A stretch of 64,000 bases of DNA from Flavobacteriaceae bacterium YJPT1-3 (GTDB lineage Bacteria > Bacteroidota > Bacteroidia > Flavobacteriales > Flavobacteriaceae). Positions 8,982-18,583 of the stretch are shown piece after piece; positions within the stretch are counted from its first letter, which is position 1, and each line of letters starts with the position of its first letter. Location of the stretch: assembly GCA_029866965.1 (NCBI GenBank), contig CP123444.1, positions 723,501 to 787,500 on the forward strand, in the 5' to 3' direction. The notes under the pieces are model-generated. The model did not search any database. It was not told the DNA's origin and saw only the letters and a list, made by a program, of their open reading frames with translations. Both the position numbers and the translations under genes were made by a program.

Positions 8982-10748
8982 TTATTTATTTTTAAGATTT
9001 TGTGCCTGCCCTGCCCAGTTGTCGCGCTCTGCACGGCCCGGGAAAGCATCAATGATACTGTCTAAAAGGTCGTATTCCGTCTTGGTCATTTTACTTACCT
9101 GATCATAGGTATAAATACCCAACTGATGTAATTTTTGTTCCATGACCGGACCTACCCCACTGATCTTTTTCAGATCATCTGGAGTTTGCGTTTCCGGATC
9201 ATAAGTCCCGATAGTACTCAACAAGTTGTCGATCTTATCTCGATCCTTCTCCGTGTCGATCAAAGCCTCGGCATTGACCGTAGGCTCATGCTCCTCCTCT
9301 GCTTTAAGGGTCACGGTAGTAGCCACTCCAGAAGTACGAGGATCCGCGCCTGTTCCTACCAAAGACTGTCCTGATTCTCTCAATTTCTTATAGCGCTCAC
9401 CGGAAGACTTTAAAATTGTCTTGACCTCGGCCTGTGCGATCACCGGGAAGGTTCTGGCGTACAGTAAGAAGAGTACGAAGAAGAATCCAATGGTACCGAT
9501 AAAGATCCCGATGTCCACAAAAGTGGGCGAGAACATCGTCCAGGAAGACGGAAGGTAATCGCGGTGAAGCGAGGTTACGATGATCACAAAACGCTCAAAC
9601 CACATCCCGATATTTACGACAATCGAGATAAAGAAGGAGAACATGATCGATCTTCTCAACTTAGGGAACCACATGAACTGCGGGGAGAATACGTTACAGG
9701 TCATCATCGCCCAATACGCCCACCAGTAAGGTCCGGTTGCCCGGTTCAGGAAAGCGTACTGCTCGTACTCCACTCCAGAATACCAGGCAATAAATAATTC
9801 GGTGATGTACGCCACCCCAACGATGGATCCCGTGATCATGATCACGATGTTCATCAATTCAATATGCTGTACGGTAATGTAATCTTCCAGATTACTCACC
9901 TTACGCATGATGATCAACAGGGTATTTACCATGGCAAATCCTGAGAAGATCGCACCGGCCACGAAGTACGGCGGGAAAATGGTGGTGTGCCATCCCGGAA
10001 TGACCGAGGTAGCAAAGTCAAAAGATACAATGGTATGTACTGAAAGTACCAGCGGTGTGGCCAAACCGGCCAAAACCAAAGAGACTTCCTCAAAACGCTG
10101 CCAATCCTTGGCGCGTCCGCTCCATCCAAAGGAAAGGAGACTGTATATTTTTTTCTGGAAAGGCTTAACTGCCCGGTCACGAATCATCGCAAAGTCAGGA
10201 AGCAGACCGGTCCACCAGAATACCAGAGATACCGATAAATAGGTAGAAATCGCAAATACGTCCCAGAGTAGCGGTGAGTTGAAGTTCACCCAAAGTGATC
10301 CAAACTGGTTAGGAATAGGCAATACCCAATAAGCTAACCATGGACGTCCCATGTGAATGATGGGAAACAGACCGGCTTGCACTACCGAGAAGATGGTCAT
10401 TGCCTCCGCAGAACGGTTAATCGCCATACGCCATTTCTGACGGAAAAGTAGGAGTACAGCAGAGATCAGTGTTCCTGCGTGACCAATACCTACCCACCAA
10501 ACGAAGTTGGTGATGTCCCAGGCCCAGCCTACCGTTTTATTAAGACCCCATGTACCAATACCGGTGGAAATGGTGTAAACAATACACCCGATCCCCCACA
10601 AAAAGGCGATCAGAGCAATTGAAAAAACCACCCACCACGATTTATTTGCACGTCCCTCAACCGGAGCGGCTACGTCAAGCGTAACATCGTGATACGTCTT
10701 GTCGCCCGTTACTAGAGGTCTTCTTATAGGTGCTTCATAATGCGCCAT
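8982..10748 (-). CDS. actC: Alternative complex III quinol-binding subunit ActC (NrfD-like) with C-terminal helix-hairpin-helix tail
   Basis: A polytopic membrane protein of the NrfD/PsrC family that oxidises menaquinol in alternative complex III. About ten hydrophobic helices occupy residues 40-450. A charged linker follows (about 450-520), and then a soluble tail at 524-588 beginning DDLKKISGVGPVMEQKLHQLGI. This tail has the form of a helix-hairpin-helix repeat (LxxIxGVGPxxxxxLxxxGI). Such domains usually bind DNA or mediate protein contacts and are not needed for quinol chemistry, so the tail is an addition to the core subunit. The gene lies 33 bases after actB and 2 bases before actD. Confidence 0.94.
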   Translation of the reverse strand: MAHYEAPIRRPLVTGDKTYHDVTLDVAAPVEGRANKSWWVVFSIALIAFLWGIGCIVYTISTGIGTWGLNKTVGWAWDITNFVWWVGIGHAGTLISAVLLLFRQKWRMAINRSAEAMTIFSVVQAGLFPIIHMGRPWLAYWVLPIPNQFGSLWVNFNSPLLWDVFAISTYLSVSLVFWWTGLLPDFAMIRDRAVKPFQKKIYSLLSFGWSGRAKDWQRFEEVSLVLAGLATPLVLSVHTIVSFDFATSVIPGWHTTIFPPYFVAGAIFSGFAMVNTLLIIMRKVSNLEDYITVQHIELMNIVIMITGSIVGVAYITELFIAWYSGVEYEQYAFLNRATGPYWWAYWAMMTCNVFSPQFMWFPKLRRSIMFSFFISIVVNIGMWFERFVIIVTSLHRDYLPSSWTMFSPTFVDIGIFIGTIGFFFVLFLLYARTFPVIAQAEVKTILKSSGERYKKLRESGQSLVGTGADPRTSGVATTVTLKAEEEHEPTVNAEALIDTEKDRDKIDNLLSTIGTYDPETQTPDDLKKISGVGPVMEQKLHQLGIYTYDQVSKMTKTEYDLLDSIIDAFPGRAERDNWAGQAQNLKNK

Positions 10749-10781
10749 AATCGGTTCTAATTATTTCTTTGATTAGTTAGT

Positions 10782-13700
10782 TTAAGCTTCTTCTGTGTTT
10801 CTTACCACCATCTGGTACACCACATTGGGTTTAGTACCTACACTTTCCAATAAGTGGTAACTGCGATCCGCATCTCTTAATTCAGCAATCTTGCTCTCTT
10901 TATCATTGATGTCACCAAACTGAATGGCTCCGGTTGGACAAGCGTTGCTACATGCGGTAGCGAACTCACCATCCTTAATTGGACGTCCTTCGCGCTTCGC
11001 ATCCAAAATGGTCTTTTGGGTCATTTGAATACACATCGAACATTTCTCCATCACCCCTCGCGAACGAACGGTCACATCCGGGTTCAATACCATACGACCC
11101 AAGTCGTTGTTCATGTGGTAATCGAACTCATCATTTTGGTTGTACAAGAACCAGTTGAATCGACGCACTTTATACGGACAGTTGTTGGCACAGTAACGCG
11201 TACCTACACAACGGTTATAAGTCATGTGGTTCTGCCCCTGGCGGCCGTGTGCAGACGCTGCTACCGGACAAACCGTTTCACAAGGTGCATGGTTACAATG
11301 CTGACACATCACCGGCTGGAAGACTACCTGCGGACTTACCGCGCTAGGCTCTTCCATTTCGGAGAACATGTCAGTAACTCCGTCGCCAAATAATCCTACG
11401 CCGCTATACCCTTCTTCTTCAGCACGCTCTTCAGTCATGTCTGAAGAATAGTAGCGGTCAATACGCAACCAGTGCATATCGCGGCTCTTTCTAATTTCAT
11501 CTTTACCCACAACAGGAACATTGTTCTCTGCGTGGCAAGCGATCACACACGCTCCACAACCGGTACAAGAGTTCAAATCAATCGACAGATTGAAGTGATG
11601 CCCGATACTGCGGTCAAACTCCGTCCAAAGGTCAGCGTCCGGAGAGGTTACCGGAATTTCCTGATGGTCTTTAGACACATGTGGAATTTCGTTGTAATAG
11701 TCTTTATCGCGGGTGTTGAAGATCTCCAAAGTGGTTTCTTTGATGATATCTCCACGACCCATTAAGGTATTCTGTAACTGGACGCAAGCAAACTCATGGT
11801 TTCCACCTGCATTTTCAATCGTTACATTCTGTACGGCTTTTAGGCCTTTATAGAGTGGGAATGCGTTCGCTCCTACCTGCATTTCTTCCTGAAGGCCTTC
11901 GCGTTTTCCATATCCTAAAGCCAGGCCTACAGAGCCTTTAGCCTGTCCGGGCTGGATCAATACGGGTACGGTCACGGTAACGTCATCCAGAGTCACTTTC
12001 GCGTAAGCGCCATCCAGACCACCGTTGGCTACATTTTTATTTTCAATACCTAAGGCATCGGCATCCGCCTTAGACATGGTCAGGTAATTATCCCAGGAGC
12101 ATCGAGTGATGGGGTCCGGCATTTCCTGCAACCAGGGGTTGTTGGCCTGCTGCCCATCTCCCATAGACACTTTGGTGTATAAGGTCAATTCGTAACCACC
12201 GGTATTTTCCTGAACCGCTGCGGTCATGGCGGCGGCCGGAGTTACGCTGTTCTGATCTGTAGAGCTTGGACTCGCGCCTTGCCTGCCGGCAGGCAGGAAA
12301 GCATCACTCTTCACCACGCCGTCCTGAAGCGCTTTATTCCAATTGATACCTGCACTACTGATACGTTCTTTCAAGTAATCCTGATACGAAGTATCGTTTC
12401 CTGTCCACTTCAATAAGGTATCCTGTAGCTGACGGGTGTCAAAAATAGTTCTGATGGTAGGCTGCATAAAAGACAGATGTCCTTGCTTCAGCTGCACATC
12501 ACCCCAGGCCTCTAAATAATGAGGCACAGTGGCCAAATAGTTCGTTAAGGTAGCGGTCTCATCTTCTTTCATAGAGAAAGACACACTAACATCTACTTTT
12601 TCCAAACCGGCTTTGAATGCTTCTGCATTGGGTAAGGAGTAGGCCGGGTTCACTCCGGCGATCAATAGAGCTCCTACGCGCCCCGCATTCATATCTTCTA
12701 CCAATTGCATCACGTCAGCCGCTTTACCCTGACGGGTAAGTCGAGGCGCTGAAGTATCCATGGCCGCACTGTTCAGTCGCTCATTGATGGAAAGCGCCAG
12801 AGATTGGGAACGCATGTCCTGCAATCCGGTGACCACGATTCCTTTCGAACCCGCTTTACGCAACTGGGCTGCAGCTTGCTGTACGGCTAAGCTTACATTT
12901 TCAGGAAGACCGGACGGATTACCGCCGCTCATCATCACCTGATGTAGTCCTTCCAATACTTGTCGTTGCTGTGAAGGGGTTACCGGCACACGCTTATCAG
13001 CATTCGCTCCAGTCATAGACATATTGGCCTCAAACTGCACGTGACGCGACATCTTTCCGTTTTTAGGAACGCGTCTCTCTGCATAGCCCTTACTGAATCC
13101 TCCCCCTTGCCAGTCAGCCAGGAAGTCGGCGCCTACACTCACGATCACTTCCGCTTTCGCGAAATCATAATCCGGTAAGGCTCGAACGCCAAACTTGGCT
13201 TCAAAAGCGTCTAAAGCAGCTGATTCGTCGATGGTATCATAAACCACGTGTTTCCCATTAGGGAACTGCGCCAAAAAGTCGCTGATGATCTGATCAGTAC
13301 TCGGACTTGCAAAAGTTTGAGAAAGCACTACCACCTGCTTGCCGCTGGCAGCTTGTAGTTTATTAGCTACTTCGGTGTCCAATTGTTTCCAGGAAATATC
13401 TTCCCCCATGCCTTTAGGTCCCTGGGCACGCTTGGTATCGTACATAGAAAGTACGGAAGCGTGTACACGAGCATTAGCACCGCCGCCTACCTGAGCGAGA
13501 TCATTGCTCTCGATCTTGATGGGACGTGCTTCCCGGGTTTTGACCAGAACACTGGCAAAATCAAAACCATCAGCAATGGTGGTCGCATAATAATCTGCCA
13601 CCCCTGGAATGATGCGTTCAGGCTGTACTACGTAAGGCACCGACTTATACACCGGTCCTTCGCAGGCAGCCAAAGAAGCCGCAGCTGTAGAAAACCCTAC

Positions 13701-13874
13701 GTACTTTAGAAAGTCCCTACGCGAGGTATTGGTGTTCGACAATTTGTCCTTGTCCCCCAGAAACTCATCGGTAGGAATGGGTTCTACAAACTCATTCTGT
13801 TTAAGCGCCTCAACCATGGAGTTGTTATCGTCCAACTCCTCAACACTTTTCCAGTATTTCTTGTTTGATGACAT
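10782..13874 (-). CDS. actB: Alternative complex III iron-sulfur subunit ActB
   Basis: A 1030-residue periplasmic subunit that fuses a molybdopterin-oxidoreductase-like domain, expected to lack the cofactor, to a four-cluster ferredoxin-like domain. The Tat-type signal is internal: SRRDFLK at 51-57 is followed by a hydrophobic stretch and a possible lipobox at Cys 71. The C-terminal third carries CTGCGACVIACHAEN, CQHCNHAPCETVCP, CVGTRYCANNCPY and CSMC/CSNACP. Between the two halves, residues reading LPAGRQG are encoded by a GC-rich 16-bp palindrome at 12280-12295, in a low-complexity linker. A one-mismatch copy of the other recurrent palindrome lies at 13153-13166 (FAKA). It is the second gene of the operon. 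Confidence 0.96.
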   Translation of the reverse strand: MSSNKKYWKSVEELDDNNSMVEALKQNEFVEPIPTDEFLGDKDKLSNTNTSRRDFLKYVGFSTAAASLAACEGPVYKSVPYVVQPERIIPGVADYYATTIADGFDFASVLVKTREARPIKIESNDLAQVGGGANARVHASVLSMYDTKRAQGPKGMGEDISWKQLDTEVANKLQAASGKQVVVLSQTFASPSTDQIISDFLAQFPNGKHVVYDTIDESAALDAFEAKFGVRALPDYDFAKAEVIVSVGADFLADWQGGGFSKGYAERRVPKNGKMSRHVQFEANMSMTGANADKRVPVTPSQQRQVLEGLHQVMMSGGNPSGLPENVSLAVQQAAAQLRKAGSKGIVVTGLQDMRSQSLALSINERLNSAAMDTSAPRLTRQGKAADVMQLVEDMNAGRVGALLIAGVNPAYSLPNAEAFKAGLEKVDVSVSFSMKEDETATLTNYLATVPHYLEAWGDVQLKQGHLSFMQPTIRTIFDTRQLQDTLLKWTGNDTSYQDYLKERISSAGINWNKALQDGVVKSDAFLPAGRQGASPSSTDQNSVTPAAAMTAAVQENTGGYELTLYTKVSMGDGQQANNPWLQEMPDPITRCSWDNYLTMSKADADALGIENKNVANGGLDGAYAKVTLDDVTVTVPVLIQPGQAKGSVGLALGYGKREGLQEEMQVGANAFPLYKGLKAVQNVTIENAGGNHEFACVQLQNTLMGRGDIIKETTLEIFNTRDKDYYNEIPHVSKDHQEIPVTSPDADLWTEFDRSIGHHFNLSIDLNSCTGCGACVIACHAENNVPVVGKDEIRKSRDMHWLRIDRYYSSDMTEERAEEEGYSGVGLFGDGVTDMFSEMEEPSAVSPQVVFQPVMCQHCNHAPCETVCPVAASAHGRQGQNHMTYNRCVGTRYCANNCPYKVRRFNWFLYNQNDEFDYHMNNDLGRMVLNPDVTVRSRGVMEKCSMCIQMTQKTILDAKREGRPIKDGEFATACSNACPTGAIQFGDINDKESKIAELRDADRSYHLLESVGTKPNVVYQMVVRNTEEA
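12280..12295. repeat. 16-bp palindrome TGCCTGCCGGCAGGCA inside actB
   Basis: A perfect 16-bp palindrome in frame inside actB, encoding part of LPAGRQG. Its half-site resembles the GCCTGCC..GGCAGGC cores of the intergenic repeats at 20509-20735, which suggests that a short repeat element was inserted in frame into a tolerant linker. Confidence 0.7.
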
Positions 13875-13928
13875 ATGCGTTCTAATTATTTATTCAGAAG
13901 CAGTGATCACACCGCTTGTTTTTTGTTG

Positions 13929-15245
13929 TTAATAGTGGCATTTACCACATTCGATCCCGCCCATTTGCGCTGCGGTCACTTTCTCGACCCCGTATTTCTG
14001 CGCGAGCTGCTCATGAATTTTATCATAGTACTCGTTACCCTCCATAGCCACATTGGTTTCGCGGTGACAGTTGATACACCAACCCATGGTCAATGAAGAA
14101 TGCTGATACATGATCTCCATCTCTTCTACGGGTCCGTGACATTTCTGACACTCAATTTGACCCACGGTGACGTGCTGAGCGTGATTGAAGTAAGCGAAGT
14201 CAGGCAGGTTGTGGATACGGATCCACTCTACCGCTTGTTCTTCTCCGGTATAGGATTGGGTCGCTGCATCCCAGCCAACAGCCTTATAGAGCTTTTGAAT
14301 TTCCTTATCGTAAAAATCTTTGCTGTATTCTTCGGTTGCGGTCTCGGCAGCCACCTCTTGAATTTGCTTGTGACAGTTCATACACACATTCAAGGAAGGA
14401 ATTCCCGAATGCTTAGAGACTCGAGCGGAGGAGTGACAATACTTACATTCAATCTGGTTCACTCCGGCGTGAATACGGTGAGAGTAATGAATAGGCTGGA
14501 TAGGCATGTACCCTTGATCAACTCCGATCTGCATCATCCATCCGTAGGCGAAATAGGCTCCTCCTAAAAGAAGACCGATCACGGTCACCAGGATCAAAAA
14601 CTGATTTTCCAGGAAGGCTTTCCAGATGGGCGTGCCTTTTTCCTCTTCCGGCATTTCAATGCCTTGCTGCGTTGCAAACTGGCGCAGGGTTCTGTTCACC
14701 AAGAACAACACCGCGATCAGCATGAGGAACACCACGGCCAGTAGGCCCAGGATAATGTTGTTAGAAACACCTCCACCGGTAGCAGGCGCTTCAGCAGCCG
14801 TAGCTACAGCTACAGCAGGTTCTGGTTTAGGCGTGTCTGTATACGCCAGAATGTCGTCAATCTGCGCATTGCTCAATCCCTCAAAAGAGTTCATGGCGGT
14901 TTTATTGTACTCTTCCCAAATGGCGATCGCCTGAGCATCACCACTGGCAATTAACTCCTGGCTATTTCTGATCCACTTGTACAACCACTCCCGCTCGTAC
15001 TTCTCAGTCACGTTGTAGAGCGCCGGACCGGTCGCACGCTGATAAAGTCTGTGACAAGCCGCACAATTCGCCTTGAACAGTCTTTCACCATTCTCTGCGT
15101 TGGCGCCAGGCTCTTGCGCAACTTCTTCAGTCTCAGCTAAAGCCGCTCCGTCCTGTGCGATAAGTTGGGTGGTAAAAGTGAGCAGAAATGCTACACTGAA
15201 AAATATAATTCTGGGTAAGGAACTACGGTATTTCACCTCTTTCAT
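13929..15245 (-). CDS. actA: Alternative complex III multihaem cytochrome c ActA, with N-terminal monohaem domain
   Basis: This is the first gene of the act-cox operon and encodes its multihaem electron-transfer subunit. An N-terminal hydrophobic segment precedes a monohaem cytochrome c domain (CAACH at 61-65). A second membrane segment lies at about 170-195 and another at 220-240. A C-terminal five-haem domain follows, with CKYCH, CMNCH, CQKCH, CINCH and CGKCH, the last only one residue from the end. Six CXXCH motifs in total make this a fusion of the usual pentahaem subunit with a class I cytochrome domain. It probably sits in the periplasm, anchored to the membrane, and receives electrons from ActB. 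Confidence 0.94.
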   Translation of the reverse strand: MKEVKYRSSLPRIIFFSVAFLLTFTTQLIAQDGAALAETEEVAQEPGANAENGERLFKANCAACHRLYQRATGPALYNVTEKYEREWLYKWIRNSQELIASGDAQAIAIWEEYNKTAMNSFEGLSNAQIDDILAYTDTPKPEPAVAVATAAEAPATGGGVSNNIILGLLAVVFLMLIAVLFLVNRTLRQFATQQGIEMPEEEKGTPIWKAFLENQFLILVTVIGLLLGGAYFAYGWMMQIGVDQGYMPIQPIHYSHRIHAGVNQIECKYCHSSARVSKHSGIPSLNVCMNCHKQIQEVAAETATEEYSKDFYDKEIQKLYKAVGWDAATQSYTGEEQAVEWIRIHNLPDFAYFNHAQHVTVGQIECQKCHGPVEEMEIMYQHSSLTMGWCINCHRETNVAMEGNEYYDKIHEQLAQKYGVEKVTAAQMGGIECGKCHY

Positions 15246-15333
15246 ACTGTGATTAAATTAAAATCTGGATAAGGGTCACAGCACTAGTGTTTTCGGTGAA
15301 AAGCAGGTACTGGGATTCCTCCAAATTCGAACG

Positions 15334-15341
15334 CAAAAATA
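15334..15341 (-). promoter_or_regulatory. Candidate promoter box of the act-cox operon
   Basis: Minus-strand TATTTTTG matches TAnnTTTG and would give an mRNA leader of about 80 bases before actA. No clear TTTG is seen at the -33 spacing. Confidence 0.45.
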
Positions 15342-15439
15342 AGACTTAGATGTGGATTTTACGGACGTTAATGAACCGTTAATTGGTAATTTATAATTAT
15401 TCTAAATAATAAAATGCAGCCATGACGAGTTATTAATTT

Positions 15440-15447
15440 TACATTTG
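15440..15447 (+). promoter_or_regulatory. Candidate promoter box of the SPOR gene
   Basis: Plus-strand TACATTTG matches TAnnTTTG and lies 26 bases before the ATG at 15474, in the intergenic region shared with the divergent act operon. Confidence 0.5.
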
Positions 15448-15473
15448 TTTCTCGCACCCTAAAAGCACTACTG

Positions 15474-15851
15474 ATGACAAAAAAATGGTTTTTTAGCTTC
15501 TTGCTTATCGGCACATTTTCAATGACTTTATTGGCTCAACAAGGCACGGTCGTGGTCAAACAAGACAAACGCATTGACGACCTTCTGGTCTTAAAATCTC
15601 AAATGAGTAAAGACAACGAACTGAGCGATCGCTACAAGATTCAATTGTATTACGGCAATCGCGCCGAGGCGACCAACATTCGAAAAAAATACCTCAATAA
15701 GATCGGCGAATGGCCCTCCTCTATTGAGTATCAGACGCCTAACTACAAAGTGTGGATCGGGAATTTTAGAAACAAATTGGAGGCAGACCGGGCCTTGATC
15801 CGCATTCACGAAGTATTTCCGAATGCATTCATCTTTAAGCCGGAACGCTAA
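15474..15851 (+). CDS. Small secreted SPOR-domain protein
   Basis: A 125-residue protein with a signal peptide (about residues 1-21, ending near LLAQQ) and a C-terminal SPOR-like domain: YKVWIGNFRNKLEADRALIRI followed by FPNAFIF. SPOR domains bind denuded glycan strands of peptidoglycan, often at the division septum. The protein is therefore probably periplasmic and contacts the cell wall, but its specific role is not evident. It is a single-gene unit between the divergent act operon and the convergent infB, and it shares a hairpin terminator with infB. Confidence 0.82.
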   Translation: MTKKWFFSFLLIGTFSMTLLAQQGTVVVKQDKRIDDLLVLKSQMSKDNELSDRYKIQLYYGNRAEATNIRKKYLNKIGEWPSSIEYQTPNYKVWIGNFRNKLEADRALIRIHEVFPNAFIFKPER

Positions 15852-15868
15852 GAACGATCACCATTCAT

Positions 15869-15902
15869 AAAAAAAGGGAGGCCGATGGGCCTCCCTTTTT
15901 TT
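15869..15902. terminator. Bidirectional terminator between the SPOR gene and infB
   Basis: A perfect 8-bp GC-rich stem (15876-15883 with 15888-15895) and a 4-base loop are flanked by A on the left and T on the right. It can therefore terminate both convergent transcripts. Confidence 0.9.
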
Positions 15903-15918
15903 GTCTTTCCGCTACGCC

Positions 15919-18534
15919 TTATTTCAGCTTTTTCTTGACCGCTACCTCCTGGTAAGCTTCAATAATATCGCCTTCTTTTAGGTCGTTGTAGTTCTTGATC
16001 TGCATACCGCATTCGTAACCTTTAGCCACTTCTTTGACATCGTCTTTAAAGCGTTTCAAGGTCGCCAGCTCACCGGTATACACCACCACCCCATCGCGTA
16101 TCAGTCGGATACCGCTGTTGCGGAATATTTTCCCGGTCAAGACCATACATCCGGCAATCGTTCCCACTTTGGAGATCTTGAAGGTCTCGCGAACTTCAGC
16201 CGTTCCGGTGATCTCTTCTTTCATCTCCGGTGACAACATCCCTTCCATCGCATCTTTAAGATCATTGATGGCGTCATAGATGATGGAATACGTACGGATA
16301 TCGATTTCTTCTTTATCAGCCACCTGACGGGCATTTCCGGCAGGGCGCACGTTGAATCCGATGATGACGGCGTCTGAAGCCGAAGCTAACAAGACGTCGC
16401 TCTCTGTGATCGCTCCTACTCCTTTATGAATAATGTTTACCGCGATCTCTTCGGTGGATAGTTTCTGGAAGCTATCGGTAAGGGCTTCTACAGATCCGTC
16501 CACGTCCCCTTTAAGGATGATGTTCAGTTCTTTAAATTCACCCAGCGCAATTCGACGGCCGATCTCATCCAAGGTAATGTGACGTTGCGTTCGTACCGCC
16601 TGCTCGCGTTGTAATTGGGTTCGTTTAGAGGCAATGTCTTTAGCTTCCCGTTCGTCTTCCATGACGTAGAACTTGTCTCCCGCTTGTGGAGCCCCATCGA
16701 GTCCTAGAATAGAAACTGGAGTTGCCGGACCGGCCTTCTCAATATCTTTACCACGCTCATCCTGCATGGCTTTTACTTTTCCGCTGTTGGTACCTGCAAG
16801 GACATAGTCTCCTATTTTTAGCGTACCTCCTTCTACCAGGATGGTCGAAACATACCCTCTTCCCTTATCCAGGAAAGCTTCCACCACGGTTCCGGTTGCT
16901 TTTTTATCCGGATTGGCCTTCAATTCTAAGATTTCCGCCTCAAGCAATACCTTTTCGAGTAATTCCTTGACCCCGGTTCCGGTCTTAGCCGAAATATCAT
17001 GGGATTGGATTTTACCTCCCCAGTCTTCAACCAATAAATTCATATTGGCTAAGGCTTCTTTGATCTTCTCCGGATTGGCCGTAGGCAAGTCTACTTTATT
17101 AATGGCAAAGATGATAGGTACGCCAGCAGCCTGAGCGTGTGAGATCGCCTCTTTGGTTTGAGGCATTACATCATCATCAGCAGCGATCACAATGATCGCA
17201 ATATCGGTCACCTGGGCTCCACGAGCACGCATGGCCGTAAAGGCTTCGTGACCCGGAGTATCCAGGAAGGTCATTTTTTGTCCACCGTCTAAGGTCACTC
17301 CGTATGCTCCAATGTGCTGGGTGATTCCCCCGCTTTCGCCGGCAATTACGTTCTCTTCACGGATGTAATCCAGTAAACTGGTTTTACCGTGATCTACGTG
17401 TCCCATTACCGTAACAATAGGTGCTCTTGGCTCCAGATCTTCGGGAGCATCCTCTTCTTCAATGATGGCCTCGTCAATATCTTCGGTCACAAACTTGACG
17501 TCATAGCCAAATTCATCAGCCACGATAGACAGGGTCTCCGCGTCTAGGCGTTGGTTCATGGTCACCATCATCCCCAAGGTCATACAGGCAGAAATGACTT
17601 TAGTCACCGGTACGTCCATCATGGTCGCCATTTCACTGGCCGTCACGAATTCAGTAACCTGCAGTGTTTTGCTTTCCGCTTCCTGCTGTGCCTGATCCTC
17701 CTCAGTCTTTTGACGGTGTTGTTCTCTCTTTTCTCGACGGTACTTGGCGCCTTTACCTTTACTGGATTTCCCTTGTAGTTTTTCAAGCGTTTCCCGCACC
17801 TGTCTTTGTACTTCTTCCTCGCTCGGTTCTTCCTTGACCACCGCCTTACGTCGGCCACGGTTATTTCCTGAAGAGCGTCCGGTTGTACTGTTATCGGTTT
17901 TGGTAATTCGACGACGTCGCTTGCGCTTGGAATCGTCCTTATCCTTTTTCTTCTCCGGTTTTTTGAATTTCGAGAGGTCGATCTTCTTCCCGGTAAAGTT
18001 GAGTCCGTCTAATTTCTTGTAGTTGGTCTCTATTTTATCATCGTCAACAGCCTCCGTCTTTTCTTCCTTGCCGCCACTTTCCTTAGCCTCGACCTTCTCT
18101 TCGGTCTTGACTTTGGGCGTTTCCTCTTTAGGAGCAGCTGCTTCAGGCTTAGGCGCTTCCTCCTTTTTGGCTTCTGGTTCTGCTTTCGCGGAAGCGGGCT
18201 TTTTATCCAGATCGATCTTACCTACCTGCTTGGGTCCGGCAAGATTGGCCTTGGCTTTAACCACCTTCGGTTTTTCCTCCTCTTCCTCCCGGGCCGTGCG
18301 CAGGGCTTCTTTCTCCTTCTGCTTTTCTTCGATGACTTCTTTGGAAGCTACTCGTTTGTTGGCATCAGTCTGAAACTCCTCAGAAAGAACCTCATAGACG
18401 TCTGCAGAAATTTTTGTGGTAGGGCGTGCCTCAACCTCAATGCCTTTAGAATCCAAAAATTCTACGGCACGGTCTAGCGAGATATTGAGCTCACGCAATA
18501 CCTTATTTAATCTCATGGTCTTTACTTCTGCCAT
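15919..18534 (-). CDS. infB: Translation initiation factor IF-2
   Basis: IF-2 is the GTPase that places initiator tRNA on the ribosome. This copy has 871 residues. The variable N-terminal region (about 1-290) is highly charged and rich in Lys, Glu and Ala, and the IF2_N module lies near 300. The GTPase domain has [17 protein letters not shown] and NKVD, followed by the beta-barrel and C-terminal tRNA-binding domains. A one-mismatch copy of the recurrent palindrome (18182-18195, reading ASAKA) lies in the low-constraint charged region. It is the third gene of a rimP-nusA-infB operon, 49 bases after nusA. Confidence 0.97.
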   Translation of the reverse strand: MAEVKTMRLNKVLRELNISLDRAVEFLDSKGIEVEARPTTKISADVYEVLSEEFQTDANKRVASKEVIEEKQKEKEALRTAREEEEEKPKVVKAKANLAGPKQVGKIDLDKKPASAKAEPEAKKEEAPKPEAAAPKEETPKVKTEEKVEAKESGGKEEKTEAVDDDKIETNYKKLDGLNFTGKKIDLSKFKKPEKKKDKDDSKRKRRRRITKTDNSTTGRSSGNNRGRRKAVVKEEPSEEEVQRQVRETLEKLQGKSSKGKGAKYRREKREQHRQKTEEDQAQQEAESKTLQVTEFVTASEMATMMDVPVTKVISACMTLGMMVTMNQRLDAETLSIVADEFGYDVKFVTEDIDEAIIEEEDAPEDLEPRAPIVTVMGHVDHGKTSLLDYIREENVIAGESGGITQHIGAYGVTLDGGQKMTFLDTPGHEAFTAMRARGAQVTDIAIIVIAADDDVMPQTKEAISHAQAAGVPIIFAINKVDLPTANPEKIKEALANMNLLVEDWGGKIQSHDISAKTGTGVKELLEKVLLEAEILELKANPDKKATGTVVEAFLDKGRGYVSTILVEGGTLKIGDYVLAGTNSGKVKAMQDERGKDIEKAGPATPVSILGLDGAPQAGDKFYVMEDEREAKDIASKRTQLQREQAVRTQRHITLDEIGRRIALGEFKELNIILKGDVDGSVEALTDSFQKLSTEEIAVNIIHKGVGAITESDVLLASASDAVIIGFNVRPAGNARQVADKEEIDIRTYSIIYDAINDLKDAMEGMLSPEMKEEITGTAEVRETFKISKVGTIAGCMVLTGKIFRNSGIRLIRDGVVVYTGELATLKRFKDDVKEVAKGYECGMQIKNYNDLKEGDIIEAYQEVAVKKKLK

Positions 18535-18583
18535 AAATAGCTTTCAATTTGTACTCAAAAGTACTTAATATAATGTTTAATCT

